From Euptelea pleiosperma (taxonomy: Eukaryota > Streptophyta > Magnoliopsida > Ranunculales > Eupteleaceae): a DNA stretch of 64,000 bases. Below are positions 30,681 to 43,149 of this stretch, piece after piece (within the stretch, counting starts at the first letter, position 1; every line of letters begins with the position of its first letter). The notes below the pieces were generated by a model. That model saw nothing but the letters and a program-made list of their open reading frames with translations. It made no database searches and had not been told where the DNA came from. The stretch spans positions 38,929,912 to 38,993,911 of the forward strand of contig CM068546.1 of assembly GCA_035048495.1 (NCBI GenBank), in the 5' to 3' direction. Both the position numbers and the translations under genes were made by a program.

Positions 30681-30854
30681 TGCTTCGCTGATGTGATAGG
30701 AAAGAACACTATAAAGACATAACAACCATTCTTCCTTTATCCAAAAAAACCTTTCATCTCCTTGACGAATCAAACTGAAAATAAGAGAATTTGTATGATT
30801 TCTTTCTATTTCTTTTCCCTTAATTTTTTTCAAGAGCAACGCTAGCCTCACACA

Positions 30855-31022
30855 CGCCGAGAATGGCAGGATTTTTGAAGCAGCGATCATGTGACCAGTG
30901 ATCACGCGTCACATATACCCCCATGGTTTAGGCTTTGGTTTTAAAAAGTAACCATGGGCATATGGGGCGCACGATGATTTGTGCATTTAAAAAATCTCGC
31001 CGCTTCAAAAAATTTCTCCACG
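30855..31022. repeat. Family F hairpin element
   Basis: The left arm TGGCAGGATTTTTGAAGCAG plus CGATCATGTGACCAGTGATC is matched by CGCACGATGATTTGTGCATT and CCGCTTCAAAAAATTTC. A second copy lies at 42648-42812. About 165 bp. Confidence 0.75.
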
Positions 31023-31528
31023 CGGCCCGTGACACATGCGCTACTCTGATTGGGTAGCTGTCAACATCAACCACATGAGGTTTGACGCGGGTAAGGACTT
31101 GTATTATTCACTTTTCCATATGTAACATTGGTCGAAGAAGCTGGTCGGAAAGTCGGAAAATGTCGCAATTATAAGATTGAGACATCAAATTTTATGGATC
31201 CATGCATCATCCTGTGATGCAATTTAGCACCAACAACAAACATAAGGATAAAAAAATGGAGGAAAACTTGTGGTGGGGGGTGAAAACAAGTTGTCCTCCA
31301 TGTCCAGATGGCCTACATAGTGGCCAATGAAAACCACCAATTTTTTTTGCTAAGCTTGGAAGATTTCCAAGGCCAAAAATGAACCCAATTTGATGATTCT
31401 ATCCATATGATCTATTTGTGGTACAGATTAGAGTTGGCTTTTTGAAAAGAAGTTGCAACTTGCAACAACAAACCAGAATTGGGCTAGTCCTAAAAACATG
31501 AGCTTCCCATAAATTTAATCTTTAAAGG
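31023..31528. other. Spacer, nothing recognised
   Basis: Intergenic DNA with no ORF of interest and no bounded repeat that I can define. Confidence 0.4.
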
Positions 31529-31904
31529 CCTGGGCTCCAGGGACTGGCCATTTTTGACCGGCTCCCGTTATAGGACACAATATGAGCCATGTGGCATGCT
31601 CTTAGAGGACTCTGATCGTATGGATGTGGAAAATCACTAGGTGGGCCTACAAACCAAAAATCAGTCTGATTAGTGATTTCTAGGCGTTGGAATGGACTTA
31701 TTTTCATGGGTTGATCTCAACTGTAGCAATTTTAGCAGTATTTGAGGTACAAAGATCCAAAGGTTTGAAATCATTAATCAAGCTGATTTTTGGTTTGTAG
31801 GTCCACCTAGGGATTTGCCAAACATCCATGCAGTCATAGTCCTCTAAGAGTGTACCATGTAAAGGGGAGCCGGTAAAAAAATGACCGGTCCTGGAGCCCG
31901 ACCC
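31529..31904. mobile_element. Family A MITE with a third arm type and 11-bp direct flanks
   Basis: 376-bp palindrome. The arms GGGCTCCAGGGACTGGCC and GACCGGCTCCC recur inverted as GGGAGCCGGT and GACCGGTCCTGGAGCCC. The A core lies between. Flanked by identical ATCTTTAAAGG (31518-31528 and 31905-31915). The true duplication is 9-11 bp depending on where the element end is drawn. Confidence 0.9.
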
Positions 31905-32023
31905 ATCTTTAAAGGATCATGAGTAGGCAAATCTATTATTACTTTAAAGCCAAAATAAGGGTTGGTATGCCGCTCACACGTCTTAACAGATATGTTCAGC
32001 ATGGTGAAGTCCCTCATCAACTA

Positions 32024-32178
32024 TAATGAGGGACCACAATATGAGCCATGTGCCATATTCTTAGAGATCACTGACCGTATGGATGTTGGGCCATCGCTAG
32101 TGGACCTATATACCAAATATCAGCCTGATTAGTGATTTCAAACCCTTTGATCTTTGTACCTCAAATAATGCTCAATGA
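32024..32178. repeat. Family A left half with GATGAGGGACC arm
   Basis: TAATGAGGGACCACAATATG to the centre ATAATGCTCAATGAG; the right arm is absent. Same outer arm as the fragment at 9518-9590, and in both cases CCCTCATCAA stands just upstream. Confidence 0.7.
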
Positions 32179-32284
32179 GTACCCAATTAACATACTCAAT
32201 AGGAACTGGACCCGATTATCCCAGTTTCAAGATTAGCTATTTCAGAACCAGAGCCAAAAAGACCCCAAAAAAAGGACCCACAAA

Positions 32285-32690
32285 CCATATTTATAATTAG
32301 GTCCAGGCTCCATGGACTCACCTTTTTGCACTCATAATTTCACTGATCTGCTTTCGTTTTTTTTTTTTATACCATGGATATCTGGGCCTCTTAGAGCACC
32401 CAACTAATCCCACCGGACACACGAGTCATCCCTTCCCCACATGCCTAGTGTACTGGGAGAGTTGATGTGGACTGGGCCACTTATTGTTATTCTCCCCGGG
32501 ATGGTCCTAAGGAGAGTTGAACTCAGAACCTCTCGTTTTCTTGGACATAGATTCCGAGAATACAACGGTGGTGGATAGCACTGAGCTGGCATTCACTTTT
32601 TGCCAAGGCAAACCGTCATTGGAATCTCAGAATCCACGCGCAAGAAGACAACTGAAATTATGAGTGCCGACTCAAATAGGACCACAATTG
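32285..32690. repeat. Family D element carrying an inserted SINE-like segment
   Basis: The arms ACTCACCTTTTTGCACTCAT AATTTCA and TGAAATTATGAGTGCCGACT are inverted copies. The central GATTCCGAGAATACAACGG pairs with TTGGAATCTCAGAATCC. Within the left arm, about 32350-32535 is a relative of the SINE at 10275-10490 on the minus strand: a T run, GATATCTGGGCCTCTTAGAG, and a B-box-like GAGTTCAACTC on the reverse strand. Confidence 0.6.
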
Positions 32691-33378
32691 GACCCTATAA
32701 ATATGTTCTGGTACTCTTAGTACCCAAAATGAACCAGAACCAAAGTGATAAGACCTAGAACTGACGTATTTAGAAGTGCTAAAGATGTCATTTTTTTCCA
32801 AACTTCAGATGGAAATCACATTATTTATACGACGTACCCGACGGAGAATTGGATTTTTTTTTTTTTTTGCTCAAATTGTGGGCCCACTTGTTTTGGGTCC
32901 GAAACTGAAACAGTCTCATATAATTGGTTCTGGTTTTGGGTATATTCCGAGCAGGAACGGACCAGTTGACAACCTTGCAAACTTGGATAAGACTGAGTTC
33001 TCGATGGAGAACAACCCTTTTTCCCTGCTTCCAAGTCGTATGAATTTTTGACTTGGTGGTCAATCCATGGGGTGGCATCAATCATCCAACGACCGCATCA
33101 TATCCTCATCGTGATTCTCCGATCATCCAAAATGAAGTTGCTCAATCGGATGGTTGGAATCATTTTGAACTGTGCCCGATCAACGGGTAATCTTACATTT
33201 AGACGAATCAGATCCACATCACGTATACAACTTTCCAGCACACAGGATTCATCACCTTGCAGAGAAAGTATCCAGTATCCATCACTACTTTGTGGGACCC
33301 ATCAAGAGGTGGTCCTGATCCTCGGTGTGTACAACAGATTCATAGCTTTTTCCCGTCGCGATCTGACAAACCGCAGGT
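32691..33378. other. Spacer, nothing recognised
   Basis: Several overlapping short ORFs on both strands, none with a recognisable domain. No bounded repeat identified. Confidence 0.4.
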
Positions 33379-33775
33379 CGTGATGTAACAAGGTATACCT
33401 GAGATCTTTTCATTTGCGGAAGCGGCATTTTTGGTAGTCACCGCTGCCATCTAGACCCACTGACCGCATGGATGTTTAGCCCACCCCTTAATAGACATTC
33501 ATACCAAAAATCAGCTTGTTTAATGATTTTTAGCCGTTGGTTTTAGTACTCAAAAAACGGTTGCATTCAACGGCTATAAGAACGCCTTAAAAGTTCTAAA
33601 AAATACTAAAATCTAATGGCTATAAATTACCAATCAAGGCGATTTTTGGTGTGTGTATCCACCAAGGGGTGGGATAAACATCCATGCGGTCAGTTGGCCC
33701 AGATGACAGTGGCGAGTAACACAAAATCGTGCTTCCGCATTTGCTACAGTTTCAGGCATACATTGTTACATCTTT
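33379..33775. mobile_element. Family M2 foldback element, uninterrupted
   Basis: TCGTGATGTAACAAGGTATA at the left is matched by CATTGTTACATC at the right. TTTGCGGAAGCGGCATTTTT is matched by AATCGTGCTTCCGCATTT. Contains the empty-site sequence TTTCAGGCATACATTG at 33750 corresponding to the insertion at 12190-12853. Confidence 0.85.
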
Positions 33776-33879
33776 TTCCATCTTTATTTCATCAGTAACG
33801 GTTATTACTTTTCACTGAGCCGTTCAAAATCCGAAACCGAAAATGAATGAAAACGAGGAAAACTTTGATGATAGGGTCC

Positions 33880-34218
33880 TGTCATCGAGGCCGATGGGCG
33901 CGATATGAGCCACGTGCCACTCTTAGAGGACTCCAACCGTATGGATGTTTGGCCAATCCCTATATAGACCCACAAACCAAAAAAATCAGCTTGATGAGTG
34001 TTTTCTAGGCGTTGGATTGGAATTATTTTCATGGGTTGATTTTAACCGTGGGAATTTGAGCATTATTGACCATTATTTAAGATACAAAGATCCGAATGTT
34101 TTTATATCACTAATCAAGCTGATGTTTGGTTGTGCGTCCACCTAGTGATTGGCCAAATATCCATACGGTTAGAGTCCTCTAGTGTGCCACGTGTCTCATA
34201 TTGCGCCCTGTCATCAAG
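33880..34218. mobile_element. Family A MITE with CCTGTCATC arms
   Basis: The left arm CCTGTCATCGAGGCCGATGG and GCGCGATATGAGCCACGTGC are matched by CGTGTCTCATATTGCGCCCT plus GTCATC. The same arm type occurs in the deleted copy at 12950-13205. Confidence 0.8.
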
Positions 34219-34389
34219 TGTTAATGAAAACCCATCGCTCATTCGCTCGGGCAACCAACACGAAACAGCCGGCCGTTTTAACACGTACAAGCTGAACCCC
34301 GGACTCGTCCGGCCCAACTGATAACAGTTTTAACACGTGCAATTAGCACGTGCGAAGCCCCCTAATCGGCTAACTAGCTCAATCTTTTG

Positions 34390-34755
34390 GCGTGAGCTAG
34401 CACCATTTTGTTACTCACTGCTATCATCCAGGCCCACTGACCGCATGGATGTTTAGCAAAGCCCTTGGTAGAAATTTATACCGAAAATTAGCTTCTCTAA
34501 GGTTCTTTAGCCGTTGGTTTTAGTACTAAAATAATGGTTAAATTCAACAGATATAATCACGTATTAAGAAGTACTAAAATCTAATGGCTATATATTACCA
34601 ATCACTGTAATTTTAGATGTGTAAATCCACCGAAGGGTGGGCTAAACATCCAAGTGGTCAGTGGGCCCCGATGGCAGCGGTGAGTGGCAAACTTGTGCTA
34701 GCTCATGCCAAAAGAGTGAGCTGTAGCTTGTTACATCGCGACCCCTTAGAAAAAA
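34390..34755. mobile_element. Family M2 foldback element, diverged
   Basis: The core GCCCACTGACCGCATGGATG pairs with CATCCAAGTGGTCAGTGGGC. The arms GAGCTAGCACCATTTTGTTA and AACTTGTGCTAGCTCATGCC pair. The right end is GCTTGTTACATCGCGACCCC. It ends about 215 bp upstream of the PDK start codon. Confidence 0.75.
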
Positions 34756-34779
34756 CCGGTTTTAAGTTTTAACCACAAA

Positions 34780-34971
34780 CCGGGTTAAAACTAACCCTGG
34801 TTAATGTGACAGTATCCTTGCTCCTGCTCTCCCTCCACACGTCTCTCGCTCTCTGTGCTATAAGTTTTTTAACTTTGAACATGTCAGCTTTGCTTTGTGA
34901 GCTTTTTTTTTACTCTGCTTGCATGTTTGTTCTTCCATTTCTTCGAAGTTCTTCTTCTTCTGTGTTCAGCC
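34780..34971 (+). promoter_or_regulatory. PDK core promoter and 5' UTR
   Basis: A possible TATA-like TGCTATAAGTTTTT lies about 115 bp upstream of the ATG. It is preceded by a CT-rich tract (CTCTCCCTCCACACGTCTCT) and followed by a T/CT-rich leader ending TGTTCAGCC before the ATG. The compact promoter is bounded upstream by the M2 element at 34390-34755. Confidence 0.45.
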
Positions 34972-37900
34972 ATGGCGGTGAAGAAGTTATCCGAGTCATT
35001 CTCTAGGGCTTTAATTGATGAGGTGGAGAAATGGGGTGGTTTGAGACAGACTGGTGTGAGCTTGAGGTACATGATGGAATTTGGGTCGAAACCCACTGAG
35101 AGAAACTTGCTTTTCTCTGCTCAGTTCCTTCACAAAGAGCTCCCTATAAGGATTGCAAGGAGAGCTACTGAGCTTGAGAGATTGCCTTATGGGTTATCTG
35201 ATAAACCGGCCGTCTTGAAGGTACCTGATTGAGTTTTTTCCGTTTCGTATTTGATTTTGTTAATGGGTTTTGGTTTTTATGGCACTTGGTGTGAATTCTG
35301 CGAGTGGGTTTTCATTTTTAAGGTGTTCTGTGAAGTTCTTTTTTTTTTTTTGTGGTGTTATGTGGTGATTCTGTAAATGGGTTTTGGGTGTTTGAGCGTT
35401 TTGCGTGGGTTGCTGGTGTGGGTTTTAGTTTGCTTTTATGTAATTTTGTTACAATTTAGTAAAGGAACTAAAAAAAGTACAAAAATTAGGGAATAAAAGA
35501 ACAAAAAAGGTTCAATCTCTTTTTTTTTTTTGCATGTTCTTACTGTGATTCTGCATGGTAGGATTTTCTGTGTGTTTTGATTCTTAGGCTCAGAGAAAAG
35601 GATATGTATATCAGAAAGTGTTTGATAACATTTATATGCAAAAATCATTGCTAGAAAACTTATTCAGGGCAACTATACAGAGCCTTAGGGGGGTTTTTCT
35701 TTTATAGATTTTTGCATGGGAAATTTGGGATCTCAAAGTGTTTCTTATTGATGCTGGGTACAAATGTTGATATTTTTGCTGCATTGGCTTCGTGAAAACC
35801 TTTTGGGGCATCTTCTGCAGAAAGGGTTTTCAATCTTTGCTTTAGTTAGTATTGTGGAGATCTTCTGGACCTGTTTTACAAATAGAGCATTAGAATTTTA
35901 TGTGATGGAGGTCTCTCTAACCTGTTATGCAGATGGGTTTTGATATTTACCTGGTTTTTTATTTTTATTTCTTTTTAGCGTTCATGCTGATTCTGCATGT
36001 TGGTTTTGATTTTCTTGTTTCAAGGGCAGTATCAATCTTGTTGACATGATCCAGACTATTGGTTGATAGGAAGTGAATTCTGCAGATAGGTTGATTTATG
36101 GAAAATTTAGTATTGTAGGGATCTAAAATTTTGAATTTTTCTTGGTTGATTTTGTTTGATGTCTGTTATAAATATTGAAGTTGGGGGTGGATTTTAAGGA
36201 TTTGAGATTGTTATTCATTTCATTTTATTTCTTAGGTGCGGGACTGGTATTTGGATTCTTTCCGTGATCTTCGATCCTTTCCAGATATCAAGGATACAAG
36301 TGATGAGTTAGCATTCACACAAATGATTAAGATGATCAAAGTGAGACACAACAATGTGGTCCCCATGATGGCTTTGGGTGTTCAACAGCTGAAGAAAGAC
36401 TTGAATCCAAAGATTGGTCCCGGGGATCTGGATGAGATTCACCAGTTTCTGGATCGTTTTTACATGTCAAGAATTGGGATTCGCATGCTTATCGGTTAGC
36501 CCTTTTCCCAATTTCCCCTCATTTGTTTTCTCTTTTGCAAGTTTGTATATATGTTTGTCTAGATAACCTTTCTTAGTGAAGTTTCTCTGAAACCTATGTC
36601 GTATCAATTTTACTGATCAAACCTTCTATTATGGGTGAAACTCAGGGCAGCATGTAGCTTTGCACGATCCCAATCCACAACCTGATTGTGTAGGTTACAT
36701 ACATACTAAAATGTCTCCCATGGAAGTAGCACGAAATGCCAGCGAGGATGCCCGTTCTGTTTGCTTACGAGAATATGGGTGTGCACCTGATTTAAACATC
36801 TACGGCGACCCTAGTTTCACATTCCCGTAAGTTCTTCTGTCCCTCTGATTGGGTTTTGGCGTTCTTGCATTTTCCCCAATCTCTTTTCTTTTATTTAGTT
36901 TCTTGTTCCTGATTATTCTATTTCGTTACATGCTCCTGACAGTTGCAAGTTCTCACTTCCTTCTATAGTTAAAAGCTCACCCTATCCAGTGGTTTAGTGG
37001 CACTAAAGGAACTATCTGCACATGGCACCTTGCTACTTGATTTGAGAATGAAAGTTTTCACAGTAACTGGAACATTAACTAGCCTTTGATCCTTGTACAG
37101 TTGTACCTAACAGTTAGGGCATAAGGCTTACAAAGTTGAGGTTAGGGATTCAACCCAACCTTGTTGTTGTCCTGGTCTCCAAGGGTTGAATACTTCCTCA
37201 TCGAAAGCCTGTCCTAACTATACACAAATCCTATTCCAATGTTCCGGGCCCAAATCCTGAAATGTAGAATTTCTAGAATGAGCAGTAATGTCTTCTCCTA
37301 ACCCCTTTGCATGCTTTTCATCCTTATTTGTGGTTCTTAGAGTGGTGATTAGATGATATAAATGTAGATTTCTGTTTAATTGTGAATACAACGTTTAGTT
37401 CAACCCAAGTAGATGTTATGACTTATGAGTTCCAGTTTATTTTGAATATGTGAAAGAATAATTGTCCTTCAGTTCTGTTCCATATGTCTCTTATTCTCTT
37501 TTATAACAGGTATGTTCCAACACACTTGCATCTAATGGTATTTGAGTTAGTTAAGAACTCCTTGCGTGCTGTCCAAGAGCGGTTTATTGACTCAGACAAA
37601 GTTGCACCTTCCATTAGAATCGTAGTTGCAGATGGGTTAGAGGATGTTACGATAAAGGTACGCCCTTGATAGTTTTATTTGAGTGGTGAAAGTTTTCTCT
37701 CTCCCAAGACTTGAGAGGTTTCCCATGTTGCTTATAGTCATTTTAACTAGGAAATAAGCGATATACTGGTGTCAAGCAGGTCTATTGCACTAGTGGTTTA
37801 TGAACAGTGTGATGCAAGTGAATTACTACACCAGGTGTGGCATTTTTGTTGCATATATGCTTAACAAGTTGGTTTCTTCTCATTTCATAGATCTCGGATG

Positions 37901-40900
37901 AGGGGGGTGGTATACGAAGAAGCGGTCTTCCCAAGATTTTTACATATCTTTATAGTACAGCAAAAAACCCATTGGATGAGAACTCAAATATTGGATCAGC
38001 TGATGGGGTAACGATGGCTGGATACGGATACGGGCTTCCAATAAGTCGCCTCTATGCTCGATATTTTGGAGGTGATCTGCAAATTATCTCCATGGAAGGA
38101 TATGGTGAGTCCAACCACTTCCTCTTCTGATGCACTTGAAGGAAATTCCAGAATCACTGTATTCCATGACTATCCTGTCTTACAGAACTTAAGCTTTGTG
38201 CTGATTTCACAACATTTACCAAAGAAAAAATAACAGAATTAGAACCTAAAAATGATAGAATTACAATAATGCCCAGCATGGAAAAACCTATGTGAAATTA
38301 CTATATTTGTTGAAAATATAGTCAAATGAATGCTGAACTGGTGTCCAAGTACCAAGTCTTCTCTTTTGATCTCTTCAAAAAGCTTCAAAACTAATAGTCA
38401 ATCTTTGCTTTGTATGTGCAATTAGGATGGTTTTTTCTTCGCAATTTATACTTCAAACTTCTTGCAGCAACAACGTTGGGCATTTGGTTTATCATACCTC
38501 CGACTAATACTTTCGGTTCTGCTTCCGCATCTTCCTCTCAATGACAAAGATAGATTGTTTGATATGATTTCTCAAGAGATTTTTGAACCGTTTGGGTCAA
38601 GTTGAGTTCATATGCGTGTTGTATTCTTAATATTCTCCAAAGTTGTGTAACTTACACATGGACAACAGCATATTAAAATAAATGAAGAACTATAATAACT
38701 AACAAATGGATGTTTGTACTGTATCAATCATAGATATGAGGTGTTAGACATGGTAACCCTGGAATGCCGATCACATTGACATGATAATATTAGAACATGT
38801 GTCTTTTCTTTGGTGGGTATGCTAAGATCAATATATTGCAAGATGTATCGTCATCATCATTGTTAGACTACTTTGTCCCCACTATTTGGGGTTGGCAACA
38901 TGGATCCTATTTCACCGTTTAATTCTATTTAGAGCTATATATTTGGCGAATGTGAGTAAAAAATTCAGGTGGGGCAGTGGCATGGTTCGTTCCTCATACA
39001 GATGTAGTGTGTGGAGGGGTACTTCTAATGTATTTCCAGAGTTTGCTAAAGAATATCACTTTAGGGTGGGTGGGCAAAGGTGACATGATGCATTTTGGGA
39101 GGATAGATGGTGCGGAAAGATTTCCCCTAAAGAGGAATTTCCAACTCGTTTCTCTCTCTCGGACAAGAAAGACAAACCTATTTATGATTTTATGAGGTGG
39201 GGGAGAGGATGTCCTGGAATTTTAGTTTTAGAAGAAATCTCAATGATTGGGAAATCAACTTTATTTCCAGTTTGCTTTGCCGAATTGAGGATTGTGTTAT
39301 AGTCATTTCAAGGGTAGATAGGAGGCTTTGGTCAAGGTCTCAAGATGGCTTTTTTTTCTATGCGATCCTTTTATGTGGTTTTGGTGTCCATCTCACAGAT
39401 CCATCTATCCTTCCTTTCCGGCTTCGTTAGTGTGGGTCTTTAAGATCCCTCCTAAAGTAGTCTTCTTTGTGTGAACTTCCTCCTTGGATAAGATCTTGAC
39501 TTTGAATCACTCATTAGTCACAAGAGGATAATCGTTAATTTTTGTTTTATGTGCAAAGCCTATGGAGAATCTGTAAACCACCTTCTTCTTTACTATGACT
39601 TGGCTTGGGCGATCTGGAGTTCATTCTTTTCTTCCTTTGGGATGAGCTGGATCTTGCCTAAGTTGGTTAGGGATTTATTGAATAGCTGGTCAGTTGCTCT
39701 GGGGAATTCTTCCCTTTGCGGTGTTATGGGGTCTTTGGCAGGGAAAGAAACAGGAGGTTTTCGACGAAAAGAGAAAGACGTGCAAGACATCATCCTTAAA
39801 ATTGAAGGCCTTATGATTTTTTTGGTCTAAGCTTCTTAAAAATTGTAGGGGCTCTTTTTTGAGGATTTTGTTTTTTATATGAGACGTTATAAATGGGGGA
39901 GGATTTCGTTTTTTGCTTGCATTTGTGTAATTTGGTAATTTGTTCCTTAGTAGGTCTTCTTGACCTCTTTGGATGGCTGCTTCTGTGCCTTTTGCTTTTC
40001 AATAAACTTTTAGGTATCGAAAAAGAAAATCTTTTGCTAAGGTGTGTGTTATGATTAGATAAAATCAGTTAATAGAAGTAAAAATACGTTAGACATCTTT
40101 AAATAGTTAGAAATACATTCTTTACAAGTGGCACAAAATAACTACAAATAACCATAAGGGGTGATAAATTAAAAATTGATCTGAACAGGCAAGCATACTT
40201 CAAAGGGGTATGTTTTAGCACTTTTTGACCTTCAATTAATTAACAGTTGCAGCTGTTCAGTTAAAGTAACCATCTACACCTTTGAACTATATACTTAACC
40301 TTATGAATTGTCTCCTAAAATTCAAAGTTAAACCTACTGCACCTTCTTTTCACCTTTGTGAGATGTTTGCATTGGGGTCTAGTCTTGTTTAGCTGTGATA
40401 AAGTGTGATAAAAGATATTTCTTTTATGGCTTTTGTGCTTGGTTGGGAAGTAGTTGTGTACCCTCCACTTGTGGGACGTTGTGGTTTCAAGCCATGTTGT
40501 GGGTGTCTCAGTAAGTTGACATCTCTTTGTCCAGCAGGTATCACCCGCCTTGCCTTGCTGATGGGTCTTTGGCCCAGGCCAGAATCACTTTGCCTACCTA
40601 AAACATTGTTTCTTTGTTGTTTCTATATTACAATTTTCAACAGCATCACAAAAAATCTTGAGAGCCATATAATACTTTTATTTAGGTAATCTGATTAATC
40701 ATAAATAAAAACTGGATGAAATAAGAGAAACTGGATTTATAAATTATAGCAGAAATGGTATGCCAGCAAATTGAATGGGGCTTATGCCACTTAACAAGAA
40801 TGATGGCTTGGTATGATGTCAACGGACTTTACATTATTGAACTGCAGCATGTACCAATTTCTAGTAAGTAGATATAGCCTGTTATGGCTCCAAAAACACA

Positions 40901-41573
40901 TTCACTCTTTAACTCAAGGAAATTTCTGCTGCAATACTCCAAAGATACCACTCCTAAAGTTGACAAAATAGGTCTCCATAACTTTGGCATGTGTTGATAT
41001 TTCAAATTATTGGGAGGTAAACGAACAATTTGGCCAATGGTCAGGAAAACAAAATCCATACATCAGAGGGATAAGGTCATATGGTCACATAGGTTATGGG
41101 TTATGGCCTAGACAAGATTTCACCACTCATTAATTACCAAGTCAGGTGGGCCATGTTTTCAGTCTATGGTACCTGGCACCACCATATTTTTTACTAGAAT
41201 TTACTTTGTAGACAACATGCCTTACTGGTACTTTTGAACTGTATCTGGATTTAACTCTCTATGTGGATTCTTTTTCAGGTCATTGATTCTTACATTAGAA
41301 GTATCTTGTTGCTTGGAATATATTCTCTCTGTCCTTTATTTCCCACTATTTCCTTGATAAAAACCTTCCAAGAACGTTGTTATCAATTAGGTCTAATTTT
41401 TAACACGAGAACCTGTGCATCATGAGTTCATCACACACAATTTCACAGTGGTATGACTTTGTTTTACCCACCAAACATGTCTTTACACACCTTTATGTTT
41501 GCATGTCATTACAGGGACTGATGCATACCTTCATTTGTCTCGTTTGGGAGATTCACAAGAACCCCTGCCGTGA
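34972..41573 (+). CDS. PDK: Mitochondrial pyruvate dehydrogenase kinase, 369 aa, six exons
   Basis: Phosphorylates the E1-alpha subunit of mitochondrial pyruvate dehydrogenase and so switches the complex off (family knowledge). Exons: 34972-35220, 36236-36494, 36646-36826, 37510-37657, 37891-38104, 41515-41573. All have GT-AG introns and the frame is continuous to TGA. The N-terminal helical regulatory domain (SLRYMMEFGSKPTERNLLFS, residues 30-49) is followed by the GHKL ATPase fold: N-box ELVKNSLRAV (E242, K245, N246), G1 box DEGGGI (282-287), glycine lid GYGYGLPISRLYARYFGGD near 325-343. Length fits plant PDKs (about 366-370 aa). As in other plant members no obvious long presequence precedes the kinase region. 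The last coding exon is only 59 bp, behind a 3.4-kb intron containing a dead LINE. Confidence 0.96.
38853..40030 (+). mobile_element. Degenerate LINE remnant in PDK intron 5
   Basis: Frame fragments match an L1-type 3' region: GGQR/DRWCGKISLKEEFPTR-like text near 39060-39140 (the region before zf-RVT), then MCKAYGESVNHLLLYYDLAW near 39549 (zinc-binding zf-RVT part). It ends at AATAAACTTTTAGGTATCGA plus A-rich sequence around 40005-40030. Many stops and shifts. The preceding block 38853-38945 (CCCCACTATTTGGGGTTGGC) looks like a separate dispersed plant repeat. No target duplication found. Confidence 0.7.
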
Positions 41574-43149
41574 TTCCACACCCTGGCTTGAACACACTTC
41601 AGAGCTAGCACTTATTACTCATCAAGAATATGATGTCAAGTTTTACACCAACATTGATAGAAAAAAATGGCTGACAGATTCTCGTATGTTCTATTGAGTC
41701 GGCAGTCTTGTTCATTCTTTCTCAGTCCGATTTATGAAGTACGTGATGATACTCCATACATTTGGAAGGCCTCAAAAAGATATTTGGAAGTTATTTTACA
41801 CATGCATGCTGGAAACTGGGCACCCAGCAAAATTTTAGTCATGACCCTCTGAAAAATTCTAAGGCTGCTCGTAAGGCATGCATGCCAGATCAAACGGAGC
41901 ACTGCACTGATTAATGTTACAGATGACTAGAATCTTGGATCAAACAACGTCCTAGTCATGATTCAGTGCTAAATTCAACTTGCTTAAGGGTGTTTGAACA
42001 GCAGGATATGCTATCCAAATTGAAGATGAGAGCGTGGTTTTTGTTCATCACTTGGTGAACAGCGGGTCTTTAAAACTGAGTCATTAAGAGGCTCTTTTCC
42101 CACTTGGGGGTGCCCATGGGAAAATCACAGACGCCTCATTTGCCCAAGCTTCCAAACACCCTCTAAATCTAGCATCATTCTTTTTCCAAGAAAAATGATC
42201 ATGACATTATAAAGTGGGTTATCTTGAATAAAGTGAGATAATTCCAACTGTCGCAGAAAAACCCTTCTGGGTCATCTTTCTGACCCTGAGCCGGGGCCAC
42301 TCCAACGGTTAGGTGAGGGGGTCGATTTTCAGAACATGGCATCCATGGGCTGGTGCTAGACCTATGTTGTATTTTGTTGAATCCAAAAGTCACCAACAAA
42401 ATCGATTAGTGTTTGGCATTGCACTACTTTTTGATCTAGCTAAGCAGGTGGTTCGATATACAAAAGAAATTAGTCGGGAGAAGGACAAACACTAAATTAT
42501 TGTCTAACCTACCACCCTACCTCACATGATGATCTATCCAACTAACCATTTTAACTTTTCTTTGTGAACTATTTTCCATTTGCTTTCTTCTAATTGATGT
42601 TTTGTTAACAATCAATCGATTGCCTATCCTTTGCACGATAAGTGGGTGGGATTTTTGAAGCAGCGATCATGCGCCAATGATCACGTGCAACATATATGGT
42701 TTCGACTTTGGTTTTTAAAAGACTTTAAAAAGTAACAATGGGTATATGTGGTGCGCAATCATTGGCGCATGATCGCTACTTCAAAAATCCTGCTGCTTTA
42801 AAAAAAAATTCTTTGGTAAGCAATATGGCAGGCACATTGAATTCATTATCAGGGCATCTTAAACATTTTATCCTTGTAATATCATTGACATTTGCCCCCC
42901 TATAGTCATTTATCAACTGGGACAAATGTGGTCTATACAATCTCCTAGTTAGAAATTGATGATCAAATTTTGTCCGAGATCTTCAAAAGGCAGACACCGA
43001 GAAGTGACAAGTTGGTTGATTTTAAATAATGAAAGAGCGGGTTATCTTGGAAGAAGAATACTCCTTTCTCTCGCTGCTGGGGTATCTACAGAAGACACTT
43101 CGATGCTCAAGTCAGGGTGTAAGTGAAATGTCACTGCAAAGAGAAATTT
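41574..43149. other. PDK 3' UTR and spacer with one family F hairpin
   Basis: The PDK 3' UTR runs into repeat-poor spacer. The only bounded feature is the family F copy at 42648-42812. The ORFs here have no domain. Confidence 0.5.
42648..42812. repeat. Family F hairpin element
   Basis: The left arm GGGATTTTTGAAGCAGCGAT plus CATGCGCCAATGATCACGTG is matched by GCGCAATCATTGGCGCATGA and ATCGCTACTTCAAAAATCC. Better preserved than the copy at 30855-31022. Confidence 0.8.

Noticed and set aside
37080..37170. Possible SINE in PDK intron 3 (TTAGGGCATAAGGC and GGATTCAACCC)
   Set aside because: Box-like words at plausible spacing but no tail, no target duplication and no second copy in the window; not strong enough to annotate.
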